This document shows, piece after piece, positions 24,124 to 34,860 of a DNA stretch of 64,000 nucleotides; within the stretch, counting starts at the first letter, position 1, and every line of letters starts with the position of its first letter. The stretch is from Dendrolimus kikuchii (Eukaryota; Arthropoda; Insecta; Lepidoptera; Lasiocampidae). The translations under genes were made by a program, and so were the position numbers. The notes beneath the pieces were generated by a model. The model did not search any database. It worked only from the letters and a program-made list of their open reading frames with translations, and was not told the DNA's origin. The DNA lies in NCBI GenBank assembly GCA_019925095.2, contig CM034389.1, positions 22,493,435 through 22,557,434 on the forward strand, written 5' to 3'.

Positions 24124-25503
24124 CTTTGTAATATATAGTTAATATATTAATAAGCCCTAATTGCTATTAATACAAAGAATATTTAACAACTTACATTGTA
24201 TCTGATTTCCCAAATCAACAATATTAAGTATTTCCAATTGTTCAAAGTGTACGTTACGCTTAAATGTTACTTTGAGATTGAAAAAATATTTATACACACG
24301 AAACGATGGAAAAGTAATTTGTTTTTTCTTAAAACCATCAAAGCGTTTTCACGTCGAAAGAAAAATATAAAAATTGTGTTTGAACGTTTAGTGACGGGAC
24401 GTAATGATGTTTGCTATTCGTTTTTTGGATATTTAGGATTAGTCCAGTCATTTTAGCAAAAATAAGGGGTCTGTAGGCGACGCACACATATAATAGATAT
24501 TTATTATACTATGTTTAATTTTTGTAAACAATATATATAAGTATATATGTTGTTTACAAAAATTAAAGTATGTTTTAAGGGTTTTTAAGCGCGGCTTATT
24601 ATGTATACTAGTCGCGCTATTTTACGGAAATATTTGTTATTTTTTAATTAAAATAAGAGCAACACGGACGCAGTTCTCCACACGGCGCTATTGGCTCATT
24701 TTCGAAAATCAGTGTCACGTGAGTCCCCGTTCGAAGCGAGCGCAACCACCGTACATTAAATTTCCTACGGCTTGTACACACCCCCGCAGCCTGGCAGCCA
24801 TATTTTTCGGTGTTTTATTTAAATACTACCAGTATCCCCTACAGGGTCAATCTCGCAACGAGAGATAATAAGCTGTAAACTTTTATACACCTTCAATTTA
24901 GTGTTCTAAAAGTTGTCTGGAAAGTTTCACAAAATCTCGTCTCTGCGCCGTAAGTTATCGAGGTTATTCGAGGTCACAGGTCACAAAAATCTGTTTTTCG
25001 CGATTATCTCGGTTTCTATAGCTCTAATGACGTTAATAGTTAATATAAAATTGTAGAGCAAAAAATTTGCGACCATTATGTTGAAAAAAAAATTTCATAC
25101 ACCCAACTGTTTTTGAGATAGAGGACAGAGAGCCCGCAGCGCTCAGCCATACTCACTGTAATGCTAGGTCGACCGTGCATCTCAGTGAATAATATCTTGT
25201 ATATAAAGTTATACCATTAACAATAAATAATTTGTAATGTTTATTAGTTAATACATTTCATTTGGTATGATACCAATTGCATACATTTCATATATTTATT
25301 TAATAATACAAACCTACTATTGTGTTTTTAAAACTCATTAAATTGAAAACTCATTAAATTAAATCCTAAAATCCTAATTTTATATTAATTTATTTCAAGT
25401 TGATTTTAATTAGAAATAAAAGGAGTAATAAATATATCGTAATTTTATTGGCTGTTTTGTCGTTGTTACCCGCGCATATGCTACAGACCTAATCGGGTTT
25501 CGT
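24124..25503. other. Gene-free; includes a perfect 18-bp inverted repeat
   Basis: 24514-24531 and 24550-24567 are perfect reverse complements (tttaatttttgtaaacaa) around an AT loop that is itself nearly palindromic. 24660-25160 is less AT-rich and repeat-like (tctcgcaacgagag, cgaggttattcgagg), but no family or coding frame was recognised. Confidence 0.45.
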
Positions 25504-25745
25504 TGATGAGTGAAAGTTTCGGTAAAGTCAGTAACCCACTTTCCCAATCCTGTCCCATCCTCCTTAACACGACACCTTTATACCATCCTCTCTATCGCAT
25601 CAATCCTATCTATTCCCTTTATCCCATACCTTTTAATACATCCCCTGTCTCCTTCTAGAGGCTGGCAACGCGTTAACATCGCTTTTGGTACTATAAACCT
25701 CCATAGACAAAGGAATCACTTTCCGCCAAGTGGGCAGTCTGTCTG
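25504..25745 (+). repeat. SINE-D-like repeat
   Basis: gatgagtgaaagtttc, a pyrimidine-rich middle of tatccc/tattcc units, then ggcaacgcgtt, cctccatagacaaagg and gccaagtgggcagtctgtctg. The last box is shared with SINE-A tails. Aligns loosely with 21540-22035. Confidence 0.45.
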
Positions 25746-25869
25746 TTTGCATGTTTCAAATATTGGAGCGATATTTTACCCACCAAGAGGTAAATGTAAC
25801 TTATAATTAACTATACAATTAAGACTAATGCCATAATAAATCAAGAAAAAAATTATGCTTTTATAATAT

Positions 25870-26322
25870 TGTTACGAGTTACAGGACTCGAATTAAAATG
25901 CCATTGGAATTATAATAGAGTTTATTAGAACCATACAAACACGTATAACACAGGTACAAATATGTAACCGAACAAGTCCAAACGTAATGCACAATTCAAT
26001 AACACGCGCAAAGTCCGTCACTAAATAGATTACCTAATGTACACAAGTCTTGCTTCGCTCGTGGTTATCGCTCGACTGCCTCGGTTTCTCAATCAAGGCA
26101 TTGCTTTATACTGCACAGAATATGTCTGCCCGGCCGCTTGGACCGAATTTCCTGGAATCACTTTGTACTTTAAATCTGACAGACCTGGCTAATGACTGCC
26201 ATCAAAGATTACACTACATAATGGGCTGTTTTCTAATCACAAATTTTAAACACAAAGTAAACAAAAGAAGTCCAAATGCCAAAAGGTAATAAAATGTGTT
26301 TCTACAGGTATGCAGGTGTGAA
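25870..26322 (-). mobile_element. LTR of an LTR retrotransposon (family LTR-1), minus strand, end truncated
   Basis: Left end TGTTACGAGTTACAGGACTCG is the reverse complement of the right end of the LTR at 45519-46020. Matching continues through ccattggaattata, the acacgcgcaaagtccgtcact box and ctacaggtatgcaggtg. The last roughly 15 bp (the TGTTACAAGTTG end) are missing. atat precedes the left end, as in the other copy. The ATG frame at 26050-26289 is incidental. Confidence 0.75.
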
Positions 26323-26883
26323 TTTGTCTTTATCGGCGTCTAGGTCGTAAAAATATCAAGTATCAGCTAGTTTCCTCTTTGAGACAAAAGCAATATTAAA
26401 AACCGCTATAACGTCATCAAAAACACTCTTGCACTTTAACCCATTTAGCTCTCAGCTGAACCTATCTTCCTACAAAGTAGCAAAATCCAATAACGTTCTA
26501 GAAGGGAGATTAACAAGCGTATCAACACGAAGTACCACAATATTTCCCTCTTGGGTTTCCATAAAGAAAATTTTAATATAACAATCTTCTTTGTAAGTTG
26601 GAAACTCAAAGGCTTTTAGTTTATTATCCTAGGTTATGAAACTACTAGGGCTGTATAGGGCTTAGCTGTATCAAGTTCGTGGTCCAATATACAAGAACTA
26701 TGCCGTGAAATAATAATCGTATGGTGGGAGCTTTCAGATTTACTTTTCTGAAAACCTCCTAAGTCCTGCATACCTAAATGCCAATACAGGTAATTTTTAT
26801 GAAGATATTCAATTTTTGACCAACGTCGTATTATTTAAAATTAACGTAAGGTGAAATATAAAAAAACCTATAATTATCCAATA
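26323..26883. other. No feature seen
   Basis: No coding frame or recognised repeat. Confidence 0.45.
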
Positions 26884-26892
26884 AAAAATATA

Positions 26893-27226
26893 CATACATA
26901 CATACATAACTTCACACCAGTTCCATTCCAGAGCGCCATTTAAGCTTATTCTTACACACCTCACTTGCTTCTTTGACATTCATAACTCTTGTCATGCACG
27001 CTCGTCTGTTTTTAAGGCTCCTGACATCACCTTCTGCTAGTACACGATCAATTTGATCATGGAAGGTGTGTCGTGGCCTTCCACGACTTCTGCATCCATC
27101 CACTTTTGCATTGTATATCTGTTTAGTCATTCTTTCATCATGCATCCTTTCCACATGCCCGAACCACCGGAGCATTCTTTTCCTTACCTTCACCCCGACA
27201 CTCTCTTTCAGACCAACTCTCTTTCT
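26893..27226 (-). mobile_element. 5'-truncated LINE, (TATG)n-tail family
   Basis: Encodes the last roughly 100 residues including RKRMLRWFGHVERMHDERM. About 22 bp is deleted near the 3' end (ttccattccagagcgcc), which removes the PARELA coding end. The duplication aaaaatata at 26884-26892 and 27227-27235 bounds it. Confidence 0.88.
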
Positions 27227-27268
27227 AAAAATATATAAACTAAAATACCTTGGAAAATTATTATATAA

Positions 27269-27469
27269 CTATCTTCTGCCCGCGGCTTCGTTCACGTTAA
27301 TATTATCCCACGGGAACGTTACCCGGATAAAAAGTAGCCTAAATGCAATTTCAGAGTGTAATCGATATATATATGCTAAATTTCATCCAGATCTGTTCAG
27401 TCGTTCTGGTGTGATTGAGTACTAAGCATCCGTCAAAACTTTCGCATTTGTAATATTAGTGAGTAGAGA
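27269..27469 (-). mobile_element. Helitron-like element (Hel-2 type), minus strand
   Basis: The reverse complement starts TCTCTACTCACTAATATTAC and ends gaacgaagccgcgggcagaag-ATAG, where CTAG is expected. The middle has the usual aaatttagca..gatctgaac-like block. Confidence 0.6.
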
Positions 27470-27485
27470 TAAATTAATTTATAAA

Positions 27486-27680
27486 TAACAATAAAAAATA
27501 ATACCTGAACTACATCTGTCTAGTTCGACCAGACCATCGCAGGGTAATGTATCTAGAAATCTGGCAGCATTACTTCACTAGATACAAAGGCTAATGCTTT
27601 GAGTGAGGTAAGCTCCAGCCTTCCAGTTTCCTGTTGCCTCGACTTTTGTAAACAACGATCTTTTTTCAGGGACGTGTTTA
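27486..27680. repeat. Degenerate dispersed repeat
   Basis: gaccagaccatcgcagggtaatg and tatctagaaatctgg resemble 20270-20310. No structure beyond that is resolved. Confidence 0.3.
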
Positions 27681-27707
27681 CTAATCCCAGCTGCTGTTAA
27701 GGTTTTT

Positions 27708-28487
27708 CCTACTCAGTCTATTCTAATTAGCAAGATATTTAAATTCGCTTTATTCATATATCCAGTGTCCTGTCTAGATATCGCTAATTTCTTAGGCACC
27801 TCCGTCGTGATAGGTCTAGATGCATCTCTCTTTTTTTTCTTTTTTTTTTTCAGGCGAGGGAAATGCATTTCGCACAATACCGGGTCCTTTGCTAGGGATT
27901 AGACCATAGTCGATCATGTAGGCATTCCACTGAGGGCAATCCAAACAGTAATCGACAGGCTTGTGTGGAGACTCGAACCGATAGACAAATGCCCAGGGGC
28001 TAATATCCCACTAAAACCACCCTCCTTCCATGTGCCCCGCGCTTTATGGTAGGAAAGGCATGAGATTTAGAACGACTTACTTACGCCCACACCGATCCTA
28101 GCGCAAAAGTGCCTGAGAGTGCCCCGGGAATCAGAGCAAACTCACTTCGACGGCAGGGGTGAAGACTCCTCTGCTCCCTAGATGAAAGAGGGCCCCTGAA
28201 GCGGTATTTTTCAGGGAGGGAAGTCATGCGCATATCTGCGCCTCCGGGCTCCCGGCTGACGAGGCGCCCATGAGGAGGTGCATGAATACGCGCAATTCCA
28301 CTTCTCTCCCTATCTCGTTCCGAGATGCATCTCTCTTGCAGCAACAATCCTCAAATTGTTTCAAGAAATACAAACCTTGGTGTTTATGCTTTAGGCCAAA
28401 CAATGTTTCAATCTCCGGATTTATAGTCTTGCTTGTAATATCACCGTACGTAGTAACTTCAGCGTGATGAGGATAACTAAGCCCCAT
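27708..28487 (-). pseudogene. Small open frame split by the LINE insertion, function unknown
   Basis: On the minus strand an ATG at 28485-28487 opens MGLSYPHHAEVTTYGDITSK and runs for about 50 codons to the insertion site. If the insert and one copy of the duplication are ignored, the frame continues without a stop for nearly 40 more codons (...TTEVPKKLAISRQDTGYMNK...) to a TGA near 27710. About 88 codons in all. No domain is recognised. It may be an exon, part of an older element, or chance. Confidence 0.3.
27831..28322 (-). mobile_element. 5'-truncated LINE 3' UTR (R1-like), minus strand
   Basis: The T-rich stretch 27831-27850 is the poly(A) tail of a minus-strand insertion. The body is GC-rich unlike its surroundings and contains ggttttagtggg, as in the R1-type 3' UTRs at 41714 and 49344. 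A perfect 15-bp duplication agatgcatctctctt lies at 27818-27832 and 28323-28337. Frames inside (such as 28081-28347) are non-coding UTR. Confidence 0.8.
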
Positions 28488-28649
28488 ATTTATGGAATAA
28501 TGTATTTATATAGAGAATGAATAATTATAGCGCTGTAATGAATAATATATAAGTATATATGTTTATGTATTTTATATATGTATATCTGTATGTAGTTTAT
28601 AATATAATATTTATGTTCGATAAGCACTTTTATGTAATAACTTTAATGT

Positions 28650-28800
28650 ACACAACCCTGCCTCTTGTTTTCCCACTCTCGCTAGACCCATAGGTTTGCT
28701 GGAAGAAAACTCTTTTTAGGGTTAAGCTCGCCTATGTACATCCCCACTATTTTGTATTTTTATTTGTAACTATTTTGTCTACAATAAAAAATAAAAAAAG
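28650..28800 (+). repeat. CR1/Jockey-like LINE 3'-end fragment
   Basis: Contains ctggaagaaaactctttttag, gggttaagctcgcctatgta, catccc and tacaataaaa in the order seen in many lepidopteran LINE 3' UTRs, followed by an A-rich tail. Confidence 0.5.
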
Positions 28801-31800
28801 GATAATTAGTAAAAATTATAATCATTATTTAAAAAATTCAACTTCTTTTATATTTAAAAGATGTCATTAATTTTAAATTAAATATGTGCATTCTTGTAAC
28901 ATTCAACGCCATCTTAAAGAGGATTGATGTATTATTTTATTCTTTGTACACCGACCTACATGGAGGTTCAATTTGAAGAAGGTTTAAAAAGCTAAAAATA
29001 TTTTTTTGTGAAACGTTATACTATTGTGTGAATTCTTAATAACATATTTATTACATTTTTATTATATAGCAAGTAATTTATATTTTGTTTAAACTATTTA
29101 ATACATTAAAATTTTAGTTGTACAACGCCATCTAGTAAGAAATAGTAAAGTTTTTTTTATTTTTCTGATCATTCAAGAGGTAGCGCTGTTAGCTTTCCTC
29201 ATAATAGAACAAACAATATTATATAGATGACAGCACATGCTACAGTTAGCATGGAATTCAGAAGAGCGTTTAATATTAATTACACACAGTTTGATTGACT
29301 TTCAGTATGAAAGTAGTGTAATGATTGTATTGACAAGCGCAGTGCGCGCTTAGCCTTAGAGACTTACGCGAGCAATGTTTAAAAGTGTAAGGACGTGCTA
29401 ATAATAATTCCTGTTAATATTATAAATGCGAAAATAACTAACTGTCTATAACTAAAAAGCAAAAATAAATTTTTCTACTTGTTGAAGTCGGTGCTAAGCA
29501 AAACATAAAAATTACTACATTTTGCAATATTTTGTTATTGTAACAATGTAGGTAATTTTTATTATAACAATGTATATGGTATATAGATCAGTAATTACCA
29601 ACGAAACAACTTTTCGTTGGTAACTATTAATCAATAATTTACCAAAAAAAAAAACATAAATCTTCATAATACGATACGCAACGTGTTTTTTTTATGATTT
29701 TACTAAAGTTATTAAAATAATTCACCAAATTGCTTACAAAGTATTAACATTTACTCCTTCGATTTCTATCAAACCTGGATAAAAAATATCTACATCTTTA
29801 TAAAAGACAAATTGATTGTTGATTTTGTTATATTACAATATTTTATTAACAATAATACATCTTAAAAACGCCCGCGTTTATGAAATCCCCGCGCTATCGC
29901 CCGAAAAATTAGTACCGAAAATTCCTCTAGGTCGTTGGCGTTGCTACAAGCCTTAATGGTGCATTTCACATAATCAATCAATCTTCTTCGTACTATTTTT
30001 TATCTGTCTTTAAAATTACAATTCACACCGTTTTCAACCACTGATATTTTTTATTTAAAATTAGCAAGTTTCAAGCCATACTCCTAAAATCCTCTTCATC
30101 GTTCATCCATAGGTAAGTTATTTTATATCAACTTGAAAATAATACTAGCTTAAAATTCCGCACTAAAAACAATTCATATCCTAACCATTATAAAAATCAT
30201 AATACTGCTTTCAAAATAAAACTGATCATCACATACCTAGCTATTTTAAAAAACTCCGTCGTATTCAAGTTGGCAACAAGGCCCTATTATAAGAGGCTCA
30301 TTGTTACAATAATAACATAGCCAAAACATTCTGCCTACACGATACACCTAGAAACATCAACAAGGAAATGTTTTCAAAGTTTTTATCAAACCAAGGCCGA
30401 CCGCATGAGCTTAGCTTACGGATTGTGCAGACGAGCGGAGAAAAATCGAAACACTTTTTAAATGTCTAAAACATCCTCAGGCATAATAAGGTATAAAAAA
30501 TACGTTATTAACGCGATTAAGGATCAGGCACTGTAATTTTCTTTTCTTTTTCTTTTCTGTCTCTGTTATCTTTATCCCTTGCATATATGATACGTATATA
30601 ACTGTGTGTGTGTGCATACATGCGCGCGCGTTTTTATGTGTGTGTGTTTGTATATGTCCCATATTACTTATAATATAATGTATACTACCATCTTTTAGTT
30701 CGTTGATAATATAGTTGGATAAGCACTGATGTTATACTATATACTCTTTTTTTATGTAACGTTATTGTATATCTGTTTTTTTTATCCTAAATAAATAAAA
30801 TAAAATAATAGTATGAGTTACAGAAACGGACCTAATTAACGAATAATATCTTCTGCCTTTAAAATCCACACCAATGAAAGTGTATGTGAGTTTGTTAAGA
30901 CGTTTATTTGTTTTTTCTTCAATTCAGCCATAACTCTTGGGAAATATGTGATTATCATAAAACATACACATACAGTATATAATTACTTACTTGTGATAAT
31001 AGGGATGGATATAAGATATTTTTTATCCTGTTAATGACTAAAAAAGGGTACTATAAACTAGGAATGACAAAATTTTATAGTATTGTTTTGTTGCTTATTT
31101 TTTTCTTTGCTAGATGTCACTAGTATAAATTCTTTTTTATTTTATTTATGTACATGAGTCACATGAATCGATGGAAACTTAATTATTTATTTCTGATATG
31201 ATGCGAAATATAAAATTGAATGAAAACTTATTGAGCTTTTCGAATTTATACCGATCTTAAAAATATGTTTTAAGTAACGAAACATTAAAAGAATGAGAAA
31301 AGAATTGTAACACCATCTGGTAACATCGAAACAACGAAAATTCCTGTAAATAATACTACTACAAACGCAAACACTTCTCGAAACTAATTTACCTATAAGT
31401 CAATGTATTTATCAATAAACAATAATCGCTCGTCTGCTCTATCTTTAAAGCATCAATTGTAATAAGACCCATATCAACATGAAATTTGCCTATATTGAAG
31501 GTTCAACGTTAGACGGATATTTAATGTAATCCAATTACCGAATAACTTTAACCACACAGATTTCATTTGGAATGACAGATCAAGTTACATTGGTTTATTG
31601 ATCAGACATATTTGATTAACATACTGAGTACTCGATAAGATCAGATTGGTATTTAATTTTAGATATCTGTCGACACCCTTCACGTTGTAGGTTTGCATGT
31701 ATTTCACTACACTGTCAAGTTTTACGGGATATTTAATTTGAGTATATGCGTCCAAGTCTTTATATACACGATTCTAATATTACTTCCTTGTCACTGAATC

Positions 31801-32638
31801 CCTAAACCCTTGAATGATTTCAACAAGTAATATTCTCTCTGATTCTAAAGCTGCATGTAACTCATTTCTGACAAAGAAAGTTAATCATGTTAGAAATTAA
31901 CAAAATATTATAGTTAGTACTGGTCGCCCAGTGGTCGAAATTCGGCCATAATTAATTTAAATTATAAGTTTGAACATTATTAAGGTTCTGTTGTCAAAGA
32001 CTATATACTTCTATAATCACAGATTTCGCCAACGCTACACTGTTAATTTGACTTTATCAATAAACAAAAGAGTATATATGCGTGGGTGTGTCAAATACAT
32101 GATAGTGTGTGTAATTTTTTTTTTATTGATTTAATGTATTTTTATGCATAATTTAAAAAAAAAATAGCATTCTGCACTTCTTCTCTGTATAAGCTATAAG
32201 TGTGCGAAATTTCATACTCCTCCATTCGAAAAATTTTCGTAAAAAGGGGTACAAAGTTTTTGCTTCACCTATTAATATAATGATTAAAAAGGAGCTTTAT
32301 ATAGTTTGAATAAAAGTACATTGTATCCAAGACGTTTTTAGTTAAGTGTCAAAACCAATAGTTGTTAATACTGTCAACAACCCCGCGGTGTGTGTGATTG
32401 TAAAGTAAAAACCTATTAAAATAAATGTTGCTCTTTCATAAAAAAATATGTTTACATTGAATAAAGTCCATATTTGTTAATAATCAAAACTTGGTATGTC
32501 GGCAACACAACCGTCCGTGTCGCGAACATTTAAGCTACCTCACGTTGCGTGCCCACTGTTGGACAATGATAAAATCCCGCATTTTGGCACTGGTTACGAT
32601 TCCTATGAAACATAATGAAGAATTGAAGAAATACGGCC
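28801..32638. other. Long AT-rich gene-free stretch
   Basis: No supported gene. Small points: a MITE-like aagtcggtgctaagcaaaac piece at 29485-29520; an alternating purine-pyrimidine tract at 30603-30657 (tgtgtgtgtg, gcgcgcgcg); and a repeat-like block at 32160-32290 (gcattctgcacttcttctc, tacaaagtttttgcttcacc) reminiscent of a common lepidopteran dispersed repeat. Everything else looks unconstrained. Confidence 0.5.
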
Positions 32639-32868
32639 TCTGTGGTTGAGCGGGCAAATCATTTGACGGCTTACCTCACTGCAACGCAGAGGCTCCGGAT
32701 GCCATTCCTGATATAGTAAGTTTCGGAATCGAATTTTTACCGTTAATTATGGTCTGGGTGTCTGGGATTGGCCCCAGAGTAGTCCGTTGTATTTTACCCA
32801 TAACACAAGCGAAACTTGATTTATTTGGGGATATACACTATGTGTGTTTGTCTGCCGATTATTTAAAA
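32639..32868 (+). repeat. SINE-B copy, tRNA-like head
   Basis: ggcctctgtggttgagcggg carries the A-box (TGGTTGAGCGG). The B-box region is degenerate (cggatgccattcc). The body matches 13258-13440: gtctgggtgtctggga, ccagagtagtccgttg, ataacacaagcg and tgtctgccgatta. Confidence 0.8.
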
Positions 32869-32934
32869 AAACCAACTGATTTTTTACCAGTAACATTTTT
32901 TATTGTTTACCTCATCGAAAGAAATAAAAGCTCA

Positions 32935-33010
32935 CCGCCTCCGCTGGCTCGGTCTCGTAGAACGGATGGGAGAGGATCGCAACGTGAGGAAAGCATGTTT
33001 GTGACGGCCG
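32935..33010 (+). pseudogene. RTE-like LINE C-terminal scrap
   Basis: A plus frame reads AHRLRWLGLVERMGEDRNVRKACL-like in two parts (LRWLGLVERM, then GEDRNVRKACL). This is the same W-(L/F)-G-(H/L)-V-E-R-M box seen in the other LINEs here, with the usual His replaced by Leu. Too short to classify. Confidence 0.55.
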
Positions 33011-33519
33011 CTCAGCCGTCCCAAATATGCTTTCTAAAATATGTCCCTATTAGCACCATTATAGAGGTCATTGGTCCACCGAACTAGAGAGTATCTTACA
33101 CCTTGTTTGGCATGATGTGGCCTCTACTCCAGGATTCCACTGTTCCGTTGACTATTGGCTCACGTGACCGAGTCCATTGCCACTTTCATTTTACTAATTT
33201 TACAAGCTATATCTGTAACCTCTTACAGATCTTCGAATCCTCGTTTAGCGAATATTCAACACAGCTTACTCTATAGCTCGCTAAGCAGCTTTAAATTCGT
33301 AGACCAGCCCCACTGTCAGTAGATCACGACGAGTGGGACGCCTTGCTAGAACAGTTGAACACCCTTAATTGAATTCAATCATTTTATTAGCCAGAATATA
33401 GTTTCATACAGACGTTCTACAATTGTAAAAGCACAATTCATTCTACCATATTTTATGGTATGTAAAATAACTAAAAAAAAAATTAATTATAAATAATCCT
33501 TGCAAATATAATAATAGAA
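33011..33519. other. No firm feature
   Basis: 33090-33260 has repeat-like text (ggattccactgttccgttga, ggctcacgtgaccgagtcc), but no family assignment was possible. Confidence 0.35.
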
Positions 33520-33757
33520 AATAAAAATAATTCGACAGACAAACACACACATTGTATATCCGCAAGCTAAGCATGTCACGCTTGTATTATTGTAATATAC
33601 AACAGACCACTCTGGGGCCGATCCCAGACACCCAGACCATAGTAAATAACAGAAAGTTCGTTTCCGAAATTTACCATGCCAGGATTCGAACCCGGAGCCT
33701 CTGCGTACCAGCGAGTTCGGCCGGCTAAGACTTAACCCGCTCAACCACAAAGGACGT
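33520..33757 (-). repeat. SINE-B copy, essentially full length
   Basis: Best-preserved tRNA-like head in the window. A-box TGGTTGAGCGG (complement at 33737-33747) and B-box GGTTCGAATCC (complement at 33682-33692) are about 45 bp apart, as in a tRNA gene. The body follows with the ccagacacccagaccatagt and ttgtatatccgcaag landmarks. No anticodon arm with a plausible fold, so not a functional tRNA. Confidence 0.88.
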
Positions 33758-34284
33758 CAATATAATTTTTATCTATTTCATATCGATCCTATATGAAATA
33801 TAGCCCTCTATTACATTACCATTTTGGTCTTAAAAGATCTCTGTTATTTTCATTAGCAATTAAAAATTATAAATTAAAATTCATACTTTTCCGAGTTTCT
33901 ACTTGCAGACAAGATAACATCTGCAAAAGTATCAACTATAATATTTAAAATTTGATTTAATCTATACTGCATAACAACATGCTCCAATACAAAAATACCG
34001 TGAGAATTCACATTAAAAATTTGAAATATACGAGATACAAGTACAAAACAGAATTATCGGGCTATTTAAGTAAGGTCAGCATAATAAGATAATGATCTAA
34101 ATAAAAAAGTTGACTCCGAGATCGTCAATGACGAATTGTGAAACATACAATTGCTGTTAAAACTATAGTATAGTCTTGTAATGTTATATTATAAATTATA
34201 TTTCCTACTGTTTGCGCCAGAAAATAAAATACCTTATTTATATTATTTTCTGAATTCTTGTGTGTATATTAATTACAACATACT
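33758..34284. other. No feature seen
   Basis: AT-rich, unannotated. Confidence 0.45.
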
Positions 34285-34860
34285 GTAACACTATCTCACG
34301 TGGTAGCGTAATGGCTAGCGTACTCGTCCCAAACTCAAAAGGCACGGGTTCCATCCTAGCCGGAATGCATGCACCACTTAGGCAGTTTTCTGACATAATG
34401 TACATATTGTTACACTTACTACGTGCTAACAACGGTGAAGGAAAACATCGTGGTGCAACCTGCACATCGAGATTACATACATACACATGTATGTAACATA
34501 ACTTCACGCCAGTTCCCTTGCGGGGTAAGCACGAACAACAGAGCGCCATTTAGGCTTATTCTTACACACCTCACTTGCTTCTTTGACATTCATAACTCTT
34601 GTCATGCACGCTCGTCTGTTCTTAAGGCTCCTGACATCACCTTCTGCTAGTACACGATCAATTTGATCATGGAAAGTATGTCGTGGCCTTCCACGATTTC
34701 TGCATTTATCCACTTTTGCATTGTATATCTGTTTCGTCATTCTTTCATCGAGATTACCCATGTATTAAACCGGCCAAGCCGCCTTGGACAAATGTGGAGG
34801 ACGTTCCCCTATAATGGGAGGCCCGAGCCCAGCAGTGAAACATTTATGGGCTGTTATTAT
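34285..34860 (+). repeat. SINE-C copy split by a LINE fragment
   Basis: 34285-34476 (tggtagcgtaatggctagcg tRNA-like head; ttttctgacataatgtacat; aaggaaaacatcgtgg) and 34746-34860 (taaaccggccaagccgcc, ggcccgagcccagcagtg, gggctgttattattatt) are the two halves of one SINE. The 45228-45514 copy is the uninterrupted reference. Confidence 0.8.
34477..34745 (-). mobile_element. 5'-truncated LINE, (TATG)n-tail family, inside SINE-C
   Basis: Encodes the last roughly 80 residues (TKQIYNAKVDKCRNRGRPRH... to PARELA) with the tail at the left. The perfect 12-bp duplication catcgagattac at 34465-34476 and 34746-34757 lies within the SINE sequence and bounds the insertion. Confidence 0.92.

Noticed and set aside
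28081..28347. Minus-strand frame rich in Arg/Pro
   Set aside because: Inside the LINE 3' UTR insertion, and ends at its boundary.
33682..33747. tRNA gene
   Set aside because: A- and B-boxes are present, but the sequence is the head of a dispersed SINE with many copies and no foldable anticodon arm.
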